Below, piece after piece: positions 7,958 through 16,311 of a stretch of 64,000 nt of DNA; position 1 is the stretch's first letter; the number at the start of each line of letters is the position of its first letter. The notes beneath the pieces were generated by a model. The model was not told where the DNA came from and ran no database searches. It saw only the letters and a list, made by a program, of their open reading frames with translations. This DNA comes from Bradyrhizobium sp. Y36 (GTDB taxonomy: Bacteria > Pseudomonadota > Alphaproteobacteria > Rhizobiales > Xanthobacteraceae): contig NZ_NWTI01000006.1 of assembly GCF_002531575.1 (NCBI RefSeq), positions 1-64,000 of the forward strand, written 5' to 3'. The translations under genes were made by a program, and so were the position numbers.

Positions 7958-9310
7958 ATGAGAGCTGATCTTGCGGCGAGCTACGGCGAAGAGCGATTGC
8001 CACGCTACACGAGCTACCCGACCGCGCCCCATTTCTCGACGGCTGTCGGACCGGACGCCTACGCCAGGTGGCTGGCGGAGCTGCCGGCCGGCGCCAGCGC
8101 CTCGCTCTATCTCCACGTCCCGTTCTGCCGCGAGATGTGCTGGTACTGCGGCTGTCACACTCAGATCGTCCGTCGCGACGAGCTCATCGCCGGTTATCAG
8201 CGGACGCTGCGCAACGAGATCGTTCAGGTCGCCGAGACCATCGGCCGCCGCATCAAGGTGGAGCACATCCATTTCGGCGGCGGCACGCCGACGATCATGC
8301 AGCCGGAGGCTTTCGCCGAGTTGATGGCAACGATGCGCCAGAAATTCTTCGTGCTGCCTTCGGCCGAGATTGCGGTCGAGATCGATCCCCGCACATTGAC
8401 CACCGACATGGTCGAGGCGATGCGGCTCTCCGGCGTCAACCGCGCCAGCCTCGGCGTGCAGAGCTTCGATCCCGTGGTGCAGCGCGCGATCAATCGCGTG
8501 CAGAGCTTCGAGCAGACCGCTTCCGTGGTCGATATGCTGAGGCGCGCCGGCATCACGGGGATCAATTTCGACCTGATCTACGGGCTGCCGCACCAGACCG
8601 TCGCATCGTGCCTGGATACGGTTCGGCGCAGCCTCACCCTCGCGCCCGACCGCTTCTCCGTGTTCGGCTATGCCCATGTGCCCGATTTCAAGAAGCACCA
8701 GCGCATGATCAACGAGGGCGTGCTGCCCGACGGCCTGGCGCGCCACGACCAGGCCTGCGCGATCGCCAATGCGCTGAAGGAAGCCGGTTACGTGCAGATC
8801 GGGCTCGATCATTTTGCCCGGCCCGACGATTCCATGGCGGTGGCCTTCGAGGAGCGGACGCTGCGGCGCAACTTTCAGGGCTACACCACCGACAAGGGGG
8901 AGGTCCTGCTCGGCTTCGGTGCGAGCGCGATTGGGCATCTGCCGCAGGGCTACGTCCAGAACGAGGTGCAGATCGGCGCCTATGCGCAGAGCATTGCCGC
9001 CGGCCGGCTCGCCACTGCGAAGGGCTACGGGCTCACCGACGACGACCGGCTGCGCGCCGACATCATCGAACGCATCATGTGCGAGTTCAGCGCCGACATC
9101 GGCGACATCTGCGCGCGCCATGGCGCGGAGGCCGAGCCGGTGCTGAGCTCGGCGGCGCGTCTGAAGCCGCTGATTACCGACGGCGTCGTGAGGCTGGAGG
9201 GCAATCGCCTCGCAGTCGCAAAGGACTCGCGCTTCCTGGTTCGCAGCGTCGCCGCCGCGTTCGACGCGCATCTCAATCCGGCAAAGCAGCTGCACAGCCG
9301 GGCCGTGTAG
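7958..9310 (+). CDS. hemN: Oxygen-independent coproporphyrinogen III oxidase
   Basis: A radical-SAM enzyme of 450 aa that decarboxylates coproporphyrinogen III to protoporphyrinogen IX without oxygen. The CX3CX2C iron-sulfur motif is C57, C61, C64 (VPFCREMCWYCGCHTQ), with the extra cysteine of true HemN at C66. The SAM-binding HFGGGTP motif follows, and the HemN C-terminal domain is present. These features separate it from HemW-type paralogues. The two FixK-type boxes upstream and the nnrR/nirK neighbours match the FixK2-controlled hemN2 of B. japonicum (recollection). Its product supplies haem for the Nap cytochromes under low oxygen. Confidence 0.95.
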   Translation: MRADLAASYGEERLPRYTSYPTAPHFSTAVGPDAYARWLAELPAGASASLYLHVPFCREMCWYCGCHTQIVRRDELIAGYQRTLRNEIVQVAETIGRRIKVEHIHFGGGTPTIMQPEAFAELMATMRQKFFVLPSAEIAVEIDPRTLTTDMVEAMRLSGVNRASLGVQSFDPVVQRAINRVQSFEQTASVVDMLRRAGITGINFDLIYGLPHQTVASCLDTVRRSLTLAPDRFSVFGYAHVPDFKKHQRMINEGVLPDGLARHDQACAIANALKEAGYVQIGLDHFARPDDSMAVAFEERTLRRNFQGYTTDKGEVLLGFGASAIGHLPQGYVQNEVQIGAYAQSIAAGRLATAKGYGLTDDDRLRADIIERIMCEFSADIGDICARHGAEAEPVLSSAARLKPLITDGVVRLEGNRLAVAKDSRFLVRSVAAAFDAHLNPAKQLHSRAV

Positions 9311-9418
9311 GTCTCTCCTCGCGCCTTGCGGGGCGAGGGAGAAGCAACCGCCAGCTTGCGCTTCGACAAGGAGACTCCAGTCCGTTCTGCTAATTTCGCA
9401 GGGGGAACGGAGTTGTCC

Positions 9419-9616
9419 ATGTCTTTTGGATCCGACGATCTGGTCGATGACATCATGCGTACGGCGCCGCACACGATCCGCGTGTTTCTGGCCTTCAAGC
9501 TGGCTTGTGTCGGTTGCCCGATCGCAACCTTCCACACGGTGGATGATGCCTGCCGCGAGCACGGCATCGACCGCGAAAAATTCCTTGCCGCGCTGGTCGA
9601 TTGCGTACCGGCGTGA
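9419..9616 (+). CDS. DUF1858 redox-disulfide domain protein
   Basis: A 65-aa protein with the short helical DUF1858 domain, known as a companion of hybrid-cluster proteins. The signature is ACVGCPIATFHTVDDAC, with a CxxC pair and a following cysteine. The ATG at 9419 is preceded by GGGGGAACGGAG, a good ribosome site; the frame opens earlier at 9326 but without such a site. It lies about 110 bp after hemN and convergent with nnrR. A small GC-rich hairpin (9312-9342) may end hemN transcription. A redox or NO-related role is suggested by context only. Confidence 0.82.
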   Translation: MSFGSDDLVDDIMRTAPHTIRVFLAFKLACVGCPIATFHTVDDACREHGIDREKFLAALVDCVPA

Positions 9617-9730
9617 AACGGTCTGGAATTCGCGCGGGTGCGCGCGGATTCTCGGGTGAGGGGACGGCTTTCGCCGTAAGCGAAGGCGCCCTCACTCCTA
9701 TTCTTCGGCAGAGACGCCTTGGTGCGGCCG

Positions 9731-10441
9731 TTACACTGCCCCGCTGTCGGCGCTCCGCTCCGCCAACACGACGATCCCGTGCGGATCGCGCAGGATGATG
9801 CGTTGACGACCGCTTTCGACGAGGCCTTGGCTCTCCCAGCCGCTCAGGATGCGGCTGACGGTGTGCAGCGTGGTGCCGGTCATCTGTGCGATGTCCTGGC
9901 GGCTGATCGGGAAGTCGATCTCGATGCCCTGGTCGAGCTTCTTGCCGGACTGCTTGGCGAGACGCAGCAGCGCATGCGCGACGCGTTGCTCGACCTGCTG
10001 GGTCGACATTTCCAGGATGCGGGTGTGGCTCTCCTGCAGGCGCGTGCCGACGGCCTGGAGCGTATTCGCGGCCAGCGAGGGAAATCGCTCGACCAGCCGC
10101 GGCCAGGCCGAGGTCGGCCAGATCAGTACCACGCTGTCGTCGACTGCGATCGCCGTCGCCGGATATCGCGCGGCGCCGATCGCCATGGCGAGCCCGAACG
10201 TTTCGCCGGGCGCGACATAGCGCACCACGATCTGCTCGCCGGTCGGTGTGGTCTTCGCCGCGCGGACATGGCCGTGCAGCAGCAGGAAGAAGGATTGCGC
10301 GTCCGCGCCCTGCTCGAAGATGGCGCTGTTCTTGGGATAGCGCGCCGAACGGGCCTCGCGCAGGATCTCGTCCAGGGCTTCCGGCGTGACCCCGGCAAAC
10401 AGCGGCAGATGCGCAACCAGCGATGTGTCGACCTTGGCCAT
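9731..10441 (-). CDS. nnrR: Crp/Fnr-family regulator NnrR
   Basis: A 236-aa transcription factor with an N-terminal cyclic-nucleotide-like sensor domain and a C-terminal winged helix (HTH about residues 179-205, ISRQDIAQ and TLHTVSRILSGW). It has no cysteine at all, so it cannot carry an FNR-type iron-sulfur cluster. The recognition helix has H instead of the FNR glutamate, as in NnrR proteins. NnrR responds to NO and activates nirK, nor and nnrS. The ATG at 10441 has a GGAG Shine-Dalgarno; the longer frame to 10507 would run through the box at 10494. It is divergent from nnrS across a shared FixK-type box. Confidence 0.9.
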   Translation of the reverse strand: MAKVDTSLVAHLPLFAGVTPEALDEILREARSARYPKNSAIFEQGADAQSFFLLLHGHVRAAKTTPTGEQIVVRYVAPGETFGLAMAIGAARYPATAIAVDDSVVLIWPTSAWPRLVERFPSLAANTLQAVGTRLQESHTRILEMSTQQVEQRVAHALLRLAKQSGKKLDQGIEIDFPISRQDIAQMTGTTLHTVSRILSGWESQGLVESGRQRIILRDPHGIVVLAERSADSGAV

Positions 10442-10493
10442 TCTGTCTCCTTGGCGCTCGGGAGTGTGATGGCACCTGCAATCGTCTCGCAGT

Positions 10494-10507
10494 TTGCGAT
10501 AGCGCAA
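10494..10507. promoter_or_regulatory. FixK-type box shared by nnrR and nnrS
   Basis: TTGCGATAGCGCAA lies in the 130-bp divergent region, centred about 60 bp from the nnrR start and about 71 bp from the nnrS start. One site may serve both genes, through FixK2 and/or NnrR. Confidence 0.8.
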
Positions 10508-10571
10508 AACGGGACGGCCGGGCGGCAGTATTTTTCCACAAACGACGGTCTGAATTTATTGGAGTTAACCC

Positions 10572-11783
10572 ATGGCTGGCATCCGATCCCGCAATTATGA
10601 GGGCTGGCCACTGTTTGCGAACAGTTTTCGGCCCTTTTTCCTGCTCGCCGCGATCCAGGCGGGGCTGTCGATCCTGGCCTGGCTGCCGATGTTCTATGGC
10701 GAATTGTCGGTGAGTTCCGCATTCGCGCCGCGCGACTGGCACGTCCACGAGATGCTCTACGGCTTCCTGCCGGCTGTCATCACCGGGTTCCTGTTCACGG
10801 CCATCCCGAACTGGACCGGCCGGCTGCCGATCCAGGGCACCTCGCTGATGGCGCTGGTGATGGTCTGGCTTGCCGGGCGTGTCGTGGTGACGTTGTCGGC
10901 CGATACCGGCTGGGCGTTCGCGCTTCTCGTCGATGCCGCCTTCCTGGCGCTGGTCGTTGCCGCCGCGGCGCGCGAGATCATCGCGGGCGGCAACTGGCGC
11001 AACCTGCCCGTGGTCGGGCTGGTGTCCGTTCTGCTCGCCGGTAATGTCGCGTTTCATCTCGAGGCGCACTATCACGGCGCGGCCGATGTCAGCATCCGCG
11101 TCGGCATCGGCGTGGTCATGCTGCTGATCGCGCTGATCGGCGGCCGCATCATCCCGAGCTTCACCCGCAACTGGCTGGTCAAGTTCAATCCCGGCCGTCT
11201 GCCGGTGCCGTTCGCACGCTTCGACGGTGCCGTGATCGGATGCAGCGCGCTCGCGCTCATTGCCTGGGTCGTGGCGCCGCTGAATGTCGTCACCGGCGTC
11301 CTGATGGCGCTGGTCGGCGGGCTGCATCTGGTGCGGCTTGCGCGCTGGGCCGGCGACCGCACCTTTCGCGAGCGGCTGCTGGTGATCCTGCATGTCGGCT
11401 ACGTCTTCGTGCCGCTCGGCTTCATCCTGCACGCGCTTGCGGTCTTCGGAGCGCTGCCGCCGAGCGCCGGCATCCACGCCTGGATGACGGGTGCGGCGGG
11501 AACCATGACGCTCGCGGTGATGACCCGCGCCAGTCTCGGCCATACCGGACAGGCGTTGACAGCTGCGCCGGCGATCCAGGTCATCTATGCTGCGGTCATC
11601 ATCGCGGCTCTGACGCGGGTCGCTGCCGTGGTGTTTCCCGCGCAGAGCGACGTGTTGCTGCACGTCGCCGCCTGCGGCTGGCTCGTCGCGTTCCTCGGAT
11701 TTGCCGTCGCGTTCGGCCCGCTGCTCGCCGGCAGCCGGCGGCGTGCGCTTGCGACGATGGGCGTGCCCGCGCCGGCGCGCTGA
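10572..11783 (+). CDS. nnrS: NnrS family haem-copper membrane protein
   Basis: A 403-aa polytopic inner-membrane protein with about 12 hydrophobic segments. It carries NnrS family landmarks: an early RPFFL segment, the DWHVHEMLYGF motif with conserved histidines, and GGRIIPSFTRNWL in the middle. NnrS proteins bind haem and copper, lie in NnrR regulons and relieve NO stress. GGAG 8 bases before the ATG supports the start. It is divergent from nnrR with the FixK/NnrR-type box between, as expected of an NnrR target. Confidence 0.95.
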   Translation: MAGIRSRNYEGWPLFANSFRPFFLLAAIQAGLSILAWLPMFYGELSVSSAFAPRDWHVHEMLYGFLPAVITGFLFTAIPNWTGRLPIQGTSLMALVMVWLAGRVVVTLSADTGWAFALLVDAAFLALVVAAAAREIIAGGNWRNLPVVGLVSVLLAGNVAFHLEAHYHGAADVSIRVGIGVVMLLIALIGGRIIPSFTRNWLVKFNPGRLPVPFARFDGAVIGCSALALIAWVVAPLNVVTGVLMALVGGLHLVRLARWAGDRTFRERLLVILHVGYVFVPLGFILHALAVFGALPPSAGIHAWMTGAAGTMTLAVMTRASLGHTGQALTAAPAIQVIYAAVIIAALTRVAAVVFPAQSDVLLHVAACGWLVAFLGFAVAFGPLLAGSRRRALATMGVPAPAR

Positions 11784-11785
11784 AC

Positions 11786-12823
11786 TCAGGCTGCGGTCGC
11801 CGACTGCGTATCGGCGGGCGGCACCTCTGGCCGCACGCCCTTGCGCCAGTCGGTGATGGTGCAGCCGAAATGGCCGCGGAACCAGCGCGCCATGGCGCTC
11901 TGCGCGGAAAAGCCGAGCTGCACCGCGATATCGGCCAGCGGCCGGTCGGGGTCGTCGATCAACTGGATCACGAGATCGGCACGTTGCGCATCCAGGATGG
12001 CCGAGAAGCTGGTGCCTGATGCGGCGAGGTGGCGGTGGATGGTGCGGCGGGTGCAGGCGAGATGCTCGGCGACGCGATCGACCGTGCAGTCGCCACTGGC
12101 GAGCAGGCTCCGCACGACCTCGTCTACCTTCTCTTCCCAACTCGCCGGCCGGGTCTCGATCGCCTCGATGCGCTTGCGCAGATAATTTGCGATGAGGGGA
12201 TGCGCGCTCGGGATCCGGCGCTCCATGTCGTGTGTCGACAGCAGGATCGAATCGTCATCCGCGTTGAAGGTCACACGGCAACCGAAGAAGTCACGGTAGC
12301 GCTTGCGATCGCGCGGCGGCGGATAATGCAGATGGACTTCCTGCGGGCGCCAATCGCTGGCGAACAGCGACTTGATGATGCGGTGGACGCTGCCGAGCGC
12401 CATGTCGATCGACTGCCGCGGCGCGCTCGGATGCCGGCCGCGCAGATGCAGCGTGACGGTCACGATCTGCTTGCCGCGGGTGACGTCCAGCCGCATGCCG
12501 TCGTGATGGATATGGATGAAGCGCGAGAACGCGTCGATCGCTTCGCCGATGGTCGCCTGTTCGCGCACGATCAGGCCAACCGCGCCGAAATTGGTCAGGC
12601 CGCCGCGCTCGGCAAGACGCAGGCCGAAATCATCGGCACCGGAAGCCTCTGCCGACAATTCGAGCAGGCGGCGCAGGCCCGTGACGGCGATGGGGATGTC
12701 CGGTTTGTCGAGGCAAGCCAGCGGCAGCCTGACCTTGCGCATCATCTGCTTGGGGTCGAGCCCGACCGACCGGGCGACCTCCGGGTAATAGCTCAAGCCT
12801 GCGCTGCGAATGAGGTCGGTCAT
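11786..12823 (-). CDS. AraC family transcriptional regulator
   Basis: A 345-aa regulator with a large N-terminal sensor region of the arabinose-binding-type AraC N domain found in OruR/ArgR-like proteins. A C-terminal double helix-turn-helix follows (about residues 235-335: CTVDRVAEHLACTRRTIHRHL and PLADIAVQLGFSAQSAMARWFRGHFG). It ends 3 bp from the convergent nnrS stop, so the transcripts probably overlap. No operon partner lies upstream. The inducer and target genes are unknown. Confidence 0.9.
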   Translation of the reverse strand: MTDLIRSAGLSYYPEVARSVGLDPKQMMRKVRLPLACLDKPDIPIAVTGLRRLLELSAEASGADDFGLRLAERGGLTNFGAVGLIVREQATIGEAIDAFSRFIHIHHDGMRLDVTRGKQIVTVTLHLRGRHPSAPRQSIDMALGSVHRIIKSLFASDWRPQEVHLHYPPPRDRKRYRDFFGCRVTFNADDDSILLSTHDMERRIPSAHPLIANYLRKRIEAIETRPASWEEKVDEVVRSLLASGDCTVDRVAEHLACTRRTIHRHLAASGTSFSAILDAQRADLVIQLIDDPDRPLADIAVQLGFSAQSAMARWFRGHFGCTITDWRKGVRPEVPPADTQSATAA

Positions 12824-13023
12824 GCGAACCGTTCCTGCCAGCCATTCCGCAGATGTCCCGAAATGTAAAGTTTCTGTCCCGATCCGTCAAATCGGGGAAC
12901 AGGGCGGAACCTACATAAGGAAAACCGAAGCACCGGCGCGAATGCCGTGCTTGCCGACGGCGGGGCGCGATGGGGCCCCCGGCCGTCTCAGACCTTTGAC
13001 CAAGACATTGCTGGATCGGGATT

Positions 13024-13644
13024 ATGCCGGGAAACACGCTTTCCAAGGGTGAGGTATTCGTCATTGAGACTGACGCGGCCGCCCGCGAACAACTTTCCGC
13101 CGCGCTCCAACAGAGCGCCTATGATGTGATCTGCTTCGCCGACGGTGCCTCGCTCCTTTCGGAAGCCAAGGCGCGGATGCCGGCCTGCGTGCTGCTGGAG
13201 ATGCCACCGGATCGCTCCGCCCTCGACGTGCTCAAGCGGCTGCGCGAGGAAAACTGCATGGCGCCGGTATTGGTGACCGCGGCGAATGGCAGCATCGCCA
13301 TGGCGGTCGACGCCATCAAGAGCGGTGCGGCCGACTTCATCGAAAAGCCGTTCCGTACCCACGACATCGTCGGCCGGATCGATGCCGCCATCGATGAATC
13401 CGCGCAGCCCGGCGCGAGCCGGCAGGGCTGGCTGCCCGGTTGTGAGCCGCTGACAGCACGCGAGGGCGACGTGCTCGAGCATCTCGCCGCCGGCCTCACC
13501 AACAAGGAGATCGCCCGGCGCATGCATCTGAGCGCACGGACGGTCGAGGGCTACCGCGCCAGCGTCCTGAAGAAGGCCGGCGCCCGCAACGTGACCGATC
13601 TGCTTCGCCGCATCTTCGACCAGGGCTCGCCGACCCAGGCGTGA
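13024..13644 (+). CDS. FixJ/NarL-like response regulator with altered phosphorylation site
   Basis: A 206-aa protein with a receiver domain (about 8-125) and a LuxR-type C-terminal HTH (about 140-200, LTAREGDVLEHLAAGLTNKEIARRMHLS). The lysine of the receiver active site is kept (K108 in FIEKPF). The phospho-acceptor position is glutamate (E59 in VLLEMPPD), and the usual acidic pair near the N terminus reads E-T-D (15-17). It may therefore be locked in an active-like state or work without a kinase, which is inference. No histidine kinase gene adjoins it. The 200 bp upstream, divergent from the AraC gene, shows no recognisable operator. Confidence 0.85.
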   Translation: MPGNTLSKGEVFVIETDAAAREQLSAALQQSAYDVICFADGASLLSEAKARMPACVLLEMPPDRSALDVLKRLREENCMAPVLVTAANGSIAMAVDAIKSGAADFIEKPFRTHDIVGRIDAAIDESAQPGASRQGWLPGCEPLTAREGDVLEHLAAGLTNKEIARRMHLSARTVEGYRASVLKKAGARNVTDLLRRIFDQGSPTQA

Positions 13645-13813
13645 GGCCTGCCGCGGGACCGCCACGCGTTCCTCGGCCTTGGTGCCGCCGCAGCGACGCC
13701 CCACGGAAACCCCAATCGAACCGGTTCCTTCCCTGCTGCGTCCAACCATGTTGGCGAGGCATTTGATCGCGCGTCCGGTTGGCGGCGCGGCGATACCGGC
13801 AGGAGGGACTTTC

Positions 13814-15493
13814 ATGCGCATCACCGCAAAATGTTTGGCAACCACGAGCCTGGTCCTGGTGACCACGGCATTCGCGGTGCCGTCATGGGCGGCCGAATTG
13901 GACGCCCATTCGGCGATCGACACCGTCACCGTCTATCCCGACGGCGCCACCGTGACCCGCGTCATCGCGCTGGACCTTGCCGCGGGTGACTCGACACTGG
14001 TCGCCAAGGATTTTCCGCTCGTGCTCGATCCGTCCTCCCTCCGCGTCGAAGGCGAGGCGGGCGCCAAGCTCACCATCGGCACCATCGATGCCCGGCCGCC
14101 GCGGGCGGCGGCGCCCGTCAACCTGCCCGAGCTCGACAAGCGCATCGAAGCGCTGAGAGATCAGCGCGCCGATCTGCAAGGTGCGATCGACGCGGCGGGC
14201 GCCCGGCGCAACTTCGCGCAGCGCTTTGCCGAAGCCTCTCCCGCCGGCCTCGGCGACAAGGGCGAGGCGCGGCCGATCACCGAGTGGCGCGCGGCCTTTT
14301 CGGCGGTCGCCGAGGAGATCGCGACCGCCGACACGGCGATCCGGGACGCCACGCGAAAGCAGCGCGAACTCGACCGCCAGATCGCGCAGCTCGAGGCCGA
14401 GCGTTCGGCCAAGCCGCCGAGCAAGCTGGAAGTGCGGATCGACGTCGCCTCGGCGGCCGCGACCAAGGCGACGCTGCGCGTGACCTACGCCGTGCGCAAC
14501 GCCCGCTGGGTCCCGCTCTACGACGCCAGGCTCGATACCGGCGCCAAGGACCGCAAGCCTCAGCTGGAGCTGGTCCGCCGCGCCGAGATCACCCAATCGA
14601 CCGGCGAGGACTGGTCGAATGTCGCGCTCGGCGTCTCCACCGTGCGGATCGGCCGCGGCGGCAGCGCTCCGGAGCTGCATTCACTGATTGCGCAATATCC
14701 GCAAGTTCCGAGGCCGCTGGCAGCAGGTTCGGTCTCCGACCTGGCGCGGCCCGCACCCATGACACGGCAGGCGCAATCGCCGGCCATGGCCAAGATGGCG
14801 GAGGCGACCGAGCCGCGCGAACGCGCCGACGAGCAGCAGGCCGTTGCCGAGATCGGCGGCTTCCAGGCCACGTTCAAAATCCCCGGCCGCGTCAGCCTCG
14901 GCGCCCAGGAGGGCGCCAAGAGCATGCGCATTGCGGCCATGACCGTGCCCGCCGATCTCGCGGTGCGTGCGGCGCCGGTGCTGGACCCGACCGCCTTCCT
15001 CGAAGCCAGCTTCAAGCAGACCGACGACACGACGCTGCTGCCGGGCAAGGTCGCGATCTATCGCGATGGCGTCTTCGTCGGCCGCGGCAAGATCTCGGCG
15101 TCGGCCAAGGACGACACCGTGCGGCTCGGCTTCGGCGCCGACGACAAGATCAAGATCGAGCGCGCCGTGCTCAAGCGCAACGAAGGCTCGGCCGGTCTGC
15201 TCGTCACGACGTCGAAGACCGACGAGCGTTCCTTCAAGACCACGATCCGCAACGGTCACGACTTTCCGATCAAGGTCGCGATCGAGGATCAGCTGCCGGT
15301 CAGCGAGAACGAGGACATCGTCGTCGAGATGCTGCCTGCGACCACGCCGCCGACTGCCAGCAACATCCGCGACAAGCGCGGCGTGCTGGAATGGTCGTTC
15401 GAGGCCAAGCCCGGCGAGGTCAAGGACATCAACTTCGCCTGGCGCATCCGCTGGCCGAAGGACAAGAGCATGGTGATCGTGCCGGCGGGTTAG
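13814..15493 (+). CDS. DUF4139 (mucoidy-inhibitor MuiA-like) secreted protein
   Basis: A 559-aa exported protein. A signal peptide (about residues 1-27, ending SWAAE) is followed by a DUF4140 N-terminal beta region (HSAIDTVTVYPDGATVTR). A coiled coil comes next (about 100-190, rich in Glu/Arg/Ala), then a DUF4139 beta-rich domain with RNARWVPLYDARLDT, which reads to the end. The ATG at 13814 is preceded by AGGAGGG at 13801-13807, a strong ribosome site; the open frame upstream to 13679 is not needed. The biochemical function of this family is not known to me. It stands alone between the response regulator and the convergent hmuV. Confidence 0.88.
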   Translation: MRITAKCLATTSLVLVTTAFAVPSWAAELDAHSAIDTVTVYPDGATVTRVIALDLAAGDSTLVAKDFPLVLDPSSLRVEGEAGAKLTIGTIDARPPRAAAPVNLPELDKRIEALRDQRADLQGAIDAAGARRNFAQRFAEASPAGLGDKGEARPITEWRAAFSAVAEEIATADTAIRDATRKQRELDRQIAQLEAERSAKPPSKLEVRIDVASAAATKATLRVTYAVRNARWVPLYDARLDTGAKDRKPQLELVRRAEITQSTGEDWSNVALGVSTVRIGRGGSAPELHSLIAQYPQVPRPLAAGSVSDLARPAPMTRQAQSPAMAKMAEATEPRERADEQQAVAEIGGFQATFKIPGRVSLGAQEGAKSMRIAAMTVPADLAVRAAPVLDPTAFLEASFKQTDDTTLLPGKVAIYRDGVFVGRGKISASAKDDTVRLGFGADDKIKIERAVLKRNEGSAGLLVTTSKTDERSFKTTIRNGHDFPIKVAIEDQLPVSENEDIVVEMLPATTPPTASNIRDKRGVLEWSFEAKPGEVKDINFAWRIRWPKDKSMVIVPAG

Positions 15494-15507
15494 GTTGCCG
15501 ACCACCT

Positions 15508-16311
15508 TCACCGCGTCGGCGTCGGCGCCGCGCGCATCGATTGGGGCAGCACGTACGGCACGCCGTCGGCTTGATGCACCACGGCGTCGATCTCAAAAAT
15601 GTCGCGGATGATCTCGCGCGTAACGATCTCCGTGCGCGGGCCGTCGGCGGTGAGCCTGCCGCCGTTCAGGACGACCAGCCGGTCGGCGAAGCGGATCGCG
15701 AGATTGAGGTCGTGCAGGATCGCGATGACCGCGGTGCCGCCGCCTGCGCGGCGGCGCGCGGCCTCGACCAGGTCGATCTGGTGGCGCAGATCGAGGCTCG
15801 AGGTCGGCTCGTCCAGCAGCAGCAGCCCCGGGCCATGCTCGGCCTCGCCGCAGGCGAGCTGCACCAGCACGCGGGCGAAATGGGCGCGCTGCTGCTCGCC
15901 GCCTGACAAAGTCGGCAATTGCCGTTCGCGGAAATCGGCAAGGCCGACTTCCTCCAGGGCCGCGTCGACGAGCAGGCCTGCTTCACGCGCGCTGCGCTCG
16001 CCCGCGCCCATCAGCACGATCTCCTCGACCGTGAAGGGGAAGGTGACGTTGACGTGCTGGGACAGCATCGCCCGCCGCGCGGCGAGCTCACGCGGCGTGA
16101 AGCTGGCGATGTTGCGCCGCTTCAGACGCACTTCGCCTGCGTTCGGGCGGAGATCGCCGGAGAGTAACCGCAGCAGCGTCGATTTGCCGGCCCCGTTCGG
16201 TCCGATGATGGCAACCATCTCGCCCGCTGCAACCGTCAGGCCGACGCCATCGAGCAGCGTCGCGCGTCCCGCGCGTTTGCTTAGAGAGCGCGCCTCGATC
16301 ACGGCATTCAT
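15508..16311 (-). CDS. hmuV: Haemin ABC transporter ATP-binding protein
   Basis: A 267-aa ATPase of the haemin importer. Walker A (GPNGAGKS, about 37-44), the LSGGEQQR signature, Walker B (LLLLDEP) and the H-loop (ILHD) are all intact. A C-terminal extension (IFEIDAVVHQADG) is typical of HmuV/FecE-like ATPases. The ATG at 16311 overlaps the hmuU stop by 4 bases. It is last in the hmuP-hmuT-hmuU-hmuV unit and convergent with the DUF4139 gene, 14 bp apart. Confidence 0.95.
   Translation of the reverse strand: MNAVIEARSLSKRAGRATLLDGVGLTVAAGEMVAIIGPNGAGKSTLLRLLSGDLRPNAGEVRLKRRNIASFTPRELAARRAMLSQHVNVTFPFTVEEIVLMGAGERSAREAGLLVDAALEEVGLADFRERQLPTLSGGEQQRAHFARVLVQLACGEAEHGPGLLLLDEPTSSLDLRHQIDLVEAARRRAGGGTAVIAILHDLNLAIRFADRLVVLNGGRLTADGPRTEIVTREIIRDIFEIDAVVHQADGVPYVLPQSMRAAPTPTR

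Noticed and set aside
9495..12140. Very long minus-strand frame (881 codons) across hemN-end, nnrR, nnrS and AraC genes
   Set aside because: It overlaps well-supported genes in other frames and shows only low-complexity Arg/Ala/Pro sequence.
13679..13813. N-terminal extension of the DUF4139 protein
   Set aside because: The ATG at 13814 has AGGAGGG upstream and starts a clean signal peptide.
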